Assembly: GCF_000723185.1 (NCBI RefSeq)
Contig: NZ_CBTY010000011.1
Span: forward strand, 180,502-244,501
DNA: 64,000 nt
Reading direction: 5' to 3'
Source of the DNA: Candidatus Nitrosotenuis uzonensis
GTDB taxonomy: Archaea > Thermoproteota > Nitrososphaeria > Nitrososphaerales > Nitrosopumilaceae
Made by a program: the position numbers and the translations under genes. This document shows positions 58,194-64,000 of the stretch, piece after piece. Every line of letters begins with the position of its first letter. Position 1 is the stretch's first letter. Under the pieces are notes generated by a model, which did not search any database, was not told the DNA's origin, and saw only the letters and a list, made by a program, of their open reading frames with translations.

Positions 58194-59174
58194 TTATTTC
58201 TCGCAAACTGTTTGTGCTGCTTCATTACCGTTGTACAAGTCCACAATTGCAGCTACATTACACTCGGTAATGTATGGAATCGTCATGTCTATTGTAGGCG
58301 CCATCAGATCCTCAGGTGCGGTAGAATGTCCAAGTCCTAACGCATGACCGAATTCATGTCTGACTATTGTAGCAAGCTGCTCGTCTGTAAGATTTGAAAT
58401 GTCGTATATGGTGATAAATGACTTTAGTATCTCGTTATCCTCAGTTATTGACTTGGTGTATCCTGTATATCCATCAGAATCCCTCACATTAGATAATGTT
58501 ATGATGATGTCGCCTTCTCCACCCGGCGTGCTTATAAAGTTGAAATTGCTTGGCAGGTTGTACTTGGTTTGCGTTTGCACGCTTTTGAGTGCCCCAGCCC
58601 ATCCTACGTAGTATGTGGACTGTGAACCTTTTGATCCCTTATGAACAAGATAGTCATCAAACTGAACTGTTCTCTCAGACGAAATGGCATCGCGTATGAT
58701 CCGTAGTTGGTGATCTGTAACACGAGGAGATTTTAGGATGTTCACATTGAGTGTGTTATCAACAAGCCTCCATGATTTCCAAGTGTCTATGGTGTCCCCG
58801 CGGAGGTTTTCAGTTAGATACCTTGTTTTTAGTATTGGTGAGGAAGCAGGAGATTTATCTACAACATCAAATATTCCTGAAAAAACAATTAACAAAAAAA
58901 CTGCAGGCAACACAGCCAATTCTGCTACAAGCAGACTTTTTGAGCGATATTTCTTGATCTCCTTTTGCACTTTTGAAATTTCTTTGACTAGCTCTGATTG
59001 GTGTTCTCTGAGTTCATTAATTGATGTGCCTTTTATGTTGTCAAATTCATTCCAGTCTGAGCGCTTTTTGTCATTTCGCTCTAATTGTTTTATCTGCTCT
59101 GTTGTATGTCCAAGTTCTCTTTTCATCATTTCCAAGTGATCTCTTAGGCGATTGATTGATTTTGTATCTGCCAT
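58194..59174 (-). CDS. Membrane-anchored metzincin (matrixin-like) metalloprotease
   Basis: 326 residues. N-terminal coiled coil (about 10-75), one TM helix (LLVAELAVLPAVFLLIVFSG, about 81-100) and an extracytoplasmic catalytic domain. The zinc motif HEFGHALGLGHSTAPEDLMA starts at about residue 273 and gives HExxHxxGxxH with a following Met in DLMAPTID. A final Cys (TVCEK) might pair with Cys in TECNV. A type II membrane topology places the protease outside. It is on the same strand as the CBS protein, whose stop abuts its start codon. Substrate unknown; candidates are the neighbouring surface proteins. Confidence 0.87.
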   Translation of the reverse strand: MADTKSINRLRDHLEMMKRELGHTTEQIKQLERNDKKRSDWNEFDNIKGTSINELREHQSELVKEISKVQKEIKKYRSKSLLVAELAVLPAVFLLIVFSGIFDVVDKSPASSPILKTRYLTENLRGDTIDTWKSWRLVDNTLNVNILKSPRVTDHQLRIIRDAISSERTVQFDDYLVHKGSKGSQSTYYVGWAGALKSVQTQTKYNLPSNFNFISTPGGEGDIIITLSNVRDSDGYTGYTKSITEDNEILKSFITIYDISNLTDEQLATIVRHEFGHALGLGHSTAPEDLMAPTIDMTIPYITECNVAAIVDLYNGNEAAQTVCEK

Positions 59175-60143
59175 TTAGATCCCCTTACACATAAGCTCAA
59201 CAATGTCTTCCGGTGTGATGATCTGATCCTGCGTCATAACATACGGATATCGGAGACTGAGCATGACTTTACAAATTTCTGCAAGCGAGAGCTTCTCGGA
59301 AATTAATGTGGGAGTAATCGTCTTCAGTGTACTTGCACTCAGATCAAAGATCTTGTCGTTTTGTGGCGTATTAAGTTCCTTGATTTTTTCCAAAAGCACC
59401 TCATAACTGATGAATGCAATATCGTCTTTTAGCGCCAGTAATCCTATCGGTTCATTTTCAAGTCTTCGTATGACATCGTTAATTCTTTCATCACGATCAA
59501 ATGTTCGTATTTTTCTTCCCGGTATGTCGCTTACAGTGATATCTGATCTACACAAAGAACCTACCTCCAAAATCTGCTTTATTGAGAACTGTGAAAAGTT
59601 AGCTTTATCATTCTCTATTACCGTAAAGAAATTCTTTGTCTTGTTCATGCGCTTTAATATCGAGGAAATGTTGACATTTCGTGAATCTATGTAAAAGTCA
59701 GGACTCATTATTTTGGAAACACTCTTCTCAAAGTATTTTGCTGTTGGATTTTTTTGCAATCCAGAAACTATCTGTTTTGCGTCAATCGTGCCTATTGGAA
59801 ATCCGTCCTCTACAACCACCAGATTGTTGGTCGCATCAGATATTCTTGCAAGCATGGCTGCAGCAATCCATATGTTGTCATGGGTGGATATTGTAGAAAT
59901 GGGGTTTGAGAGAATTGAGTATGGCAAAACCTCCTCAAACGAGCATATGTTAAGTGAAATATCCTCGCCATTTAGCAACGATTGGAAGATAAGCAATTTT
60001 TTTGGTTTAGATGAATCCTTGCTTAACAGTCTTCCTAAACTTCCAAATCTGCGATTAAATATCATTTGATCATCTCTCCTTGTTTTACTGAAATATCGTT
60101 TCAAAACAAATTTGATAATCAAATCGATGTTCGAACTGAACAT
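59175..60143 (-). CDS. CBS-domain protein with divergent repeats
   Basis: 322 residues. Three or four CBS-like motifs are seen, for example HDNIWIAAAMLARISDATNN, MSPDFYIDSRNVNISSILKR, REGRKIRTFDRDER-like DERINDVIRRLENEPIGLL, and LISEKLSLAEICKVMLSLRY. The basic N terminus (KFVLKRYFSKTRRDDQMIFN) is not part of the CBS fold. CBS pairs usually bind adenine nucleotides or other ligands. It is upstream of the metzincin on the same strand with no gap, so coupling is expected; perhaps it regulates it through the cytoplasmic side. The first ATG is supported by TTTTATTAAAC about 25 bases upstream. Confidence 0.8.
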   Translation of the reverse strand: MFSSNIDLIIKFVLKRYFSKTRRDDQMIFNRRFGSLGRLLSKDSSKPKKLLIFQSLLNGEDISLNICSFEEVLPYSILSNPISTISTHDNIWIAAAMLARISDATNNLVVVEDGFPIGTIDAKQIVSGLQKNPTAKYFEKSVSKIMSPDFYIDSRNVNISSILKRMNKTKNFFTVIENDKANFSQFSIKQILEVGSLCRSDITVSDIPGRKIRTFDRDERINDVIRRLENEPIGLLALKDDIAFISYEVLLEKIKELNTPQNDKIFDLSASTLKTITPTLISEKLSLAEICKVMLSLRYPYVMTQDQIITPEDIVELMCKGI

Positions 60144-60193
60144 ACGATTTCCCTGTTTGTTTAATAAAACAAATCGTCAGACGTGCAAGAAAT

Positions 60194-62536
60194 TTATTTT
60201 CTTATTTTTAGTTGTCCTTTCTTCTTTAGCATGAATCCGGAGGCAACGATTGCAACTGGAACTACTATCAAAACAGGATCGATACCAAGGATCTCAGGAG
60301 TCTGATATTGCTGTTCGATGTTTTCTTGTTGAACAAACAATTCTCCAGATTCTCTGTTAACGGCAACTGTCTTTGAAACCGTCGTGTCAGGATACCACTG
60401 ACTTCCAACAGTTGCTTTTATGCTAATTGGTGAGTCCTGGGCTATGATGGCAGCCATGGCCTCTCCAGTCGAGCCTGTTTTTGAATCTGAAATCTGTACT
60501 ATTCCTCCGCTTATGTCCCAACCCACATTCATGTCAGCGAGGGGTTTCCCATTAGCTGCTGCAGAAATTGTCACCATGAAAGATTCACTTGCATTAACAG
60601 ACTGTGGACTGTTAATGGTTATTGTCGGCTTTAGGCTCACAACTTTGACCTTCTCTGTGAATAAAGGCAGTCCTTTTGCAAGTAATGACACATCAGTCTC
60701 TCCTGCGGATTTGGGGGCTGCATCAAACAAAGCGTAATACTTGCCTTTCTCTATAGTTATTTTTGATGGCATTTCTATTATTCCTTGGTCTTTTGTCACA
60801 ATGCTAACATCAACATTGTCAGTTGCATATGTGGGCAGTCCAGCGGCATTGAGAAGTTGTATAGAGAAAACATCATTTGTGCCAACAAAGACTGTCTTGG
60901 CACGATCTAATCTGGCTGATGCAGGCTCTAATGACATGCTATCAACTGACAAGCTGGACTTGAAATCACCTATCTCAAAACTCAAACTAGTCGCACCTTT
61001 TTTCAACGAGCTTGCCTCAGCTACGACCAGTGTGTCCCTTGGTAACACTGTTTTCGGTTTGAGTGTAACATATTCGTTTGGTGATATGAAAATATTCTTG
61101 CTTTCCGGGAATGCGGTAATCTCATTACCATCTTTAAGATAAAATACAAACGGAAAATCAGTTCCTGACAAGACCTTTGAGATCAAGGGCTCTACTACTA
61201 ATTGAAGCGAATCCTTGTTGGGACCGAATACATCCAGTGTGGTGAGATCGCCCCCTGCAACGACTGGCCTTAGCTTTAACTCAGTTGGTGCACTGTGACT
61301 TGTCTTGCCGAATACCAATGCCACCTGATCACCTCTTGTGATTATTGTATCCTTTATGGTAAGGGAGGAAGCATCGGATGAATCAATTCTTATCATAAGG
61401 TCTTTTTTTGCACCTATCGGGTTTCCAGATTCATCTTCAAGATATACTGCACCTATCAACTCATTATTTCCTGTGGTCAGGACAGGTATTGTTTCAAACT
61501 TTACCGTTTTATCATCCATAAACTGAAGATTCTTGGCTTCAATCTCCTCTGTTTCTACCGTGAGCGGATCCTGTGTTGATATTGATACATCGTATGTACC
61601 CTCGATACCTTTTGGAAGTGAGTATTGCGTGTATCCCCAATAGGATCCTTTCGGTATTGTAAAGTATCCTGTGTTCTTTTGCTTGTAGTTGTTACTATAG
61701 TTTGATGTTTCCGAATATGTAGAGTCAATAACTTTGTAATGAACCGTGATATCCTTTTGTGCAAGTACTGGGCGCCCACTGGAATCTTGTAACTGGGCTA
61801 TGATGAATCCCTTTGAAGCGTCGTTGGTTGAAAGTATTTTTGGATAAGTATACATCTTGACTTTGATATCCTCATCCTTTTTTATGGTAATAGTAGCGCT
61901 TTGCGTCTCGATACCGTTTGATGTTGCATACATTATTGCGTTACCAGATTTTTTAACAAAGAATTTCGAGTAAGCATAATACTGTCCTTTTTTTATGATC
62001 AAACTTGAGTCTCCAAATTCTAATACATCCTTGTTTGCTGTGCTCAAAAGTATCGTAACGTCTTCCTTTGCAATCACAGGAAATCCGTCCTCATCTGCTA
62101 GCTCAACTGAAACATATCCTTCGTTTGAGCCGCTTGTTGTGAAAGTATTGGGTGTGACCTTTAGCAAAATCTTTGCAGCGTTATTCTTGTTACCATAAAC
62201 TGTAACTGGAATCTCTTTTGAGGTAAAGCCGGGAGCTGCAAGGTATATCTTGGTGGTGCCTGCTTTGACTGCTTTTACTGATACCTCTGTGATAAACGAG
62301 CTAGTACTACTTACCTTTTCTATATGCAAAATAGTGGAATCAAGCGATGTTACTGTAAGATCTGTAACCTTTTTTGGCATTACCTGATCACCATCTGTAA
62401 CAAAAACATGCATTATGCCATGGGAATTTTCAACCATTTTTGAGGGAAGAAATCTCACATCCAGTTCTTCAGCGTACGCTAAGCCTGTAGCTACGCTGAT
62501 TGCCATGATGATGGCTAGGCTAATCCCAGTCTTCAA
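60194..62536 (-). CDS. Large secreted Ig-like-repeat surface protein
   Basis: 780 residues. Signal peptide (ISLAIIMAISVATGLAYAEE, about 5-24), then about six beta-sandwich repeats of roughly 100 residues, each with a pattern 'L.D..G.PV.A..D..I', for example ADEDGFPVIAKEDVTILLST, QDSSGRPVLAQKDITVHYKV, EDESGNPIGAKKDLMIRIDS and NAAGLPTYATDNVDVSIVTK. A C-terminal TM helix (ILGIDPVLIVVPVAIVASGF) with basic tail (KKKGQLKIRK) anchors it. Typical of thaumarchaeal surface or S-layer-associated proteins. It is first in the minus-strand surface group with the CBS and metzincin genes. Confidence 0.9.
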   Translation of the reverse strand: MKTGISLAIIMAISVATGLAYAEELDVRFLPSKMVENSHGIMHVFVTDGDQVMPKKVTDLTVTSLDSTILHIEKVSSTSSFITEVSVKAVKAGTTKIYLAAPGFTSKEIPVTVYGNKNNAAKILLKVTPNTFTTSGSNEGYVSVELADEDGFPVIAKEDVTILLSTANKDVLEFGDSSLIIKKGQYYAYSKFFVKKSGNAIMYATSNGIETQSATITIKKDEDIKVKMYTYPKILSTNDASKGFIIAQLQDSSGRPVLAQKDITVHYKVIDSTYSETSNYSNNYKQKNTGYFTIPKGSYWGYTQYSLPKGIEGTYDVSISTQDPLTVETEEIEAKNLQFMDDKTVKFETIPVLTTGNNELIGAVYLEDESGNPIGAKKDLMIRIDSSDASSLTIKDTIITRGDQVALVFGKTSHSAPTELKLRPVVAGGDLTTLDVFGPNKDSLQLVVEPLISKVLSGTDFPFVFYLKDGNEITAFPESKNIFISPNEYVTLKPKTVLPRDTLVVAEASSLKKGATSLSFEIGDFKSSLSVDSMSLEPASARLDRAKTVFVGTNDVFSIQLLNAAGLPTYATDNVDVSIVTKDQGIIEMPSKITIEKGKYYALFDAAPKSAGETDVSLLAKGLPLFTEKVKVVSLKPTITINSPQSVNASESFMVTISAAANGKPLADMNVGWDISGGIVQISDSKTGSTGEAMAAIIAQDSPISIKATVGSQWYPDTTVSKTVAVNRESGELFVQQENIEQQYQTPEILGIDPVLIVVPVAIVASGFMLKKKGQLKIRK

Positions 62537-62583
62537 ACATTCTTGTGGCTTGTAAAAATCATATAAGACGGTGTTTGGATGTT

Positions 62584-64000
62584 TTGAACAAATACTACGA
62601 TATTAGAAAAAATTCCCCAAAATTTTACAATGTTATGGGTTCATCAAATGACGTTGCACTAAATCAGCTATACCTGGTCAATGGTGTAATTAGGAAGCTA
62701 ATAGAAGATCAAGGAATAAACCTAGAGCTGAATCTAAATGAAAAGCCGGATCTTTCATTTGAAAAAAAATCAAAGATATTGAGCATGTTAAAGGTTCGGG
62801 AGAAAATAAATGAAAGACTCTCAAAACAACAGCAAAAACAATCATTTGATAAAACGCTTGAAACGCTTATTGGTAACTTTTATTCCCATGACAAAGAATA
62901 TCAAAAGGCATTAGTCTGCTACGATAAGGCTCTTCGTTCAGATCCACACGAAATAAACGCCATTATTGGTAAGGGCGTTGTAACATCAAAGCTTGGCAAA
63001 CACAAAGAGGCAATAGCACTGTTTGACAGGGCGCTCGAGATAGACCCGCAATATTTTGACGCTTTGCACTGCAAAGGTGATTCACTTACATTGTTATCAA
63101 AACATAGTGAAGCTCTTTCATGCTACGAACAGACACTGCAGATAGACCCGAACTATTTTGATGGTTTGTATAAAAAAGGCCAAGCACTTCTCAATCTACA
63201 GAATTACTCTGAAGCAATGGCTTGCTTTGATCGTGCGCTTGACATAGAAGCTGATCACGTACCAGCTATTGTTGGCAAAGGAATGGCAGCATCAAAGCTT
63301 GGCAAACACAAAGAGGCAATAGCACTGTTTGACAGGGCGCTCGAGGTAGACCCGCAATATTTTGACGCAATATACCACAAAGGTTTGGCACTTGTGGATA
63401 CTGAAAGATATGATGAAGCCCTACTGTATTTTGATAGAACTCTTGAAACCGACCCTCACCATACAGATTCACTCTATTACAAAGGACTCTGCTTGACAAG
63501 TCAGCAAAAATACCAACTTGCCATCTCTTACTTTGAGAAAACGTTGGAATTTAATCCACAACACATCATGGCACTCTACTACAAAGCTTATTCACTGCAG
63601 AATCTTGGAAAAAGAACCGAAGCTCTTGAATGCTTTGACAAAGTACTTGAAATTGATTCTACATTCGAATACGCATTGCTAGATAAGGCAAGATTATTGC
63701 TATCTTTGAGTGAATACAAGCAGGCTATTGCAAGCTTTGAGCGGATTTTACAGAATAATCCTGCATCCATTGACTCACTATATGGCAAAGCAGTAGCGCT
63801 ATCGCGCCTTGGAATGCATCATCAGGCGCTTTCCATTTATGATGAGATTCTAGAGATCACACCGAGGCATTTTGACGCAATATGCCACAAGGCAAGAACG
63901 CATCAAATACTGGGAAATCATAACACGGCATTAGAGTTCTTTGATAGAGCTTTGGGCATAAACCCAAAACACTCTGAATCAATCTTAAACAAGGCACACT
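62584..64000 (+). CDS. Tetratricopeptide-repeat protein (3' end outside window)
   Basis: An open frame runs from the TTG at 62584 (a further TTG at 62575 is possible) to the window edge, at least 472 codons. The first 90 residues are unique (NKYYDIRKNSPKFYNVMGSS; VREKINERLSKQQQKQSFDK). From about residue 95 there are at least eleven 34-residue TPRs, for example GVVTSKLGKHKEAIALFDRA and GLALVDTERYDEALLYFDRT. A TATA-like ATCATATAAG about 25 bases upstream supports a leaderless TTG start. TPR proteins are protein-protein scaffolds; no signal peptide is seen, unlike the TPR protein at 15.4 kb. Confidence 0.85.
   Translation, partial: MNKYYDIRKNSPKFYNVMGSSNDVALNQLYLVNGVIRKLIEDQGINLELNLNEKPDLSFEKKSKILSMLKVREKINERLSKQQQKQSFDKTLETLIGNFYSHDKEYQKALVCYDKALRSDPHEINAIIGKGVVTSKLGKHKEAIALFDRALEIDPQYFDALHCKGDSLTLLSKHSEALSCYEQTLQIDPNYFDGLYKKGQALLNLQNYSEAMACFDRALDIEADHVPAIVGKGMAASKLGKHKEAIALFDRALEVDPQYFDAIYHKGLALVDTERYDEALLYFDRTLETDPHHTDSLYYKGLCLTSQQKYQLAISYFEKTLEFNPQHIMALYYKAYSLQNLGKRTEALECFDKVLEIDSTFEYALLDKARLLLSLSEYKQAIASFERILQNNPASIDSLYGKAVALSRLGMHHQALSIYDEILEITPRHFDAICHKARTHQILGNHNTALEFFDRALGINPKHSESILNKAH
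62984..63062 (+). repeat. 79-bp near-identical repeat, copy 1, in TPR gene
   Basis: This segment is repeated at 63290-63368 with a single mismatch (A/G in GAGATAG versus GAGGTAG). The spacing is 306 bases, exactly three 34-codon TPR units, so the copies are in frame. Other repeats in the gene are divergent, so these two copies reflect recent duplication or gene conversion. Confidence 0.85.
63290..63368 (+). repeat. 79-bp near-identical repeat, copy 2, in TPR gene
   Basis: Second copy of the repeat at 62984-63062. A related fragment (TTTTGACGCAATATGCCACAA near 63870) lies five 102-base units further downstream. Confidence 0.85.

Noticed and set aside
62984..63368. Mobile element direct repeats
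   Set aside because: The repeats are in-frame TPR units of one coding sequence with no transposase or terminal inverted repeats.
1..64000. Defence island, prophage, insertion sequence or integrated element
   Set aside because: No integrase, transposase, att-like repeats, restriction-modification or toxin-antitoxin genes seen; gene content is housekeeping and surface proteins with uniform composition.

Overview
The window looks like a chromosomal segment of an ammonia-oxidising archaeon (Thaumarchaeota/Nitrososphaerota, Nitrosopumilales-like). The basis is the gene set: archaeal RNA polymerase subunit L, TFS and PCNA; CDC48; an XPD-type helicase; an A-type ATP synthase; a 523-residue Amt ammonium transporter; the archaeal pantoate kinase/phosphopantothenate synthetase route to CoA; and many short zinc-ribbon proteins. 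By eye GC is near 40%, which would suit a Nitrosotenuis-like genome better than a typical 33-34% GC marine Nitrosopumilus; this is inference. Coding density is very high. Many genes start with TTG or GTG, and a TATA-like box about 25 bases upstream of the start codon (leaderless mRNA) recurs. I see no rRNA, tRNA, CRISPR array, transposase or integrase.

Layout. 0-6 kb: the pcna-tfs-rpoL cluster, a phosphatase, the radical SAM enzyme AmrS, a cyclase-family hydrolase, a stand-alone Lrp ligand-binding domain, a class V aminotransferase and a RecA-like protein without a P-loop. 6-10.6 kb: a seven/eight-iron ferredoxin closed by a perfect hairpin, a GNAT enzyme, and an hsp20-cdc48 proteostasis operon with a palindrome at its promoter. 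10.7-15.4 kb: NDH-2-type dehydrogenase, a run of microproteins (zinc ribbon, one-helix membrane peptide, C2H2 finger), an apparently unannotated structured RNA, and a glycolate/lactate-oxidase-type flavoprotein. 15.4-26.5 kb: surface TPR protein, GNAT, XPD-like helicase with an extra Cys/His-rich insert, aldehyde dehydrogenase, secreted beta-propeller protein, acyl-CoA dehydrogenase and class III aminotransferase. 26.5-30.2 kb: a tightly overlapping CoA operon (pantoate kinase, phosphopantothenate synthetase, panB, coaBC).

30-38 kb: AbrB-PhoU regulator, Nudix hydrolase, a secreted protein, a double-HTH Lrp regulator with a perfect 17-bp palindrome at its promoter, an ABC permease/ATPase/surface-protein cassette and a UspA protein. 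38-44.5 kb: UbiB-like kinase, a second Hsp20, an overlapping nucleotide operon (tmk, HD phosphohydrolase, UMP kinase), membrane-anchored LEA14-like and coiled-coil proteins, and a 43-residue membrane peptide. 44.4-56.7 kb: Cas4/Dna2-like protein, ATP synthase subunit C with a small membrane protein, a winged-helix-like candidate regulator divergent from amt, a rhodanese, then subunit I divergent from E-A-B-D-(48-residue helical protein)-K. 56.8-64 kb: divergent pyrI/pyrB, then a surface group: membrane-anchored metzincin, CBS protein, 780-residue Ig-like repeat protein and a large TPR protein running off the window.

The main physiological themes are ammonium uptake and energy conservation (Amt, ATP synthase, NDH-2), CoA and pyrimidine biosynthesis, protein quality control, and an elaborate cell-surface protein repertoire. 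The items most worth follow-up are the structured RNA at about 12.73-12.90 kb, the promoter palindromes at hsp20, lrp and the ferredoxin gene, the Cys/His-rich XPD-like insert, and the miniature ATP synthase component.
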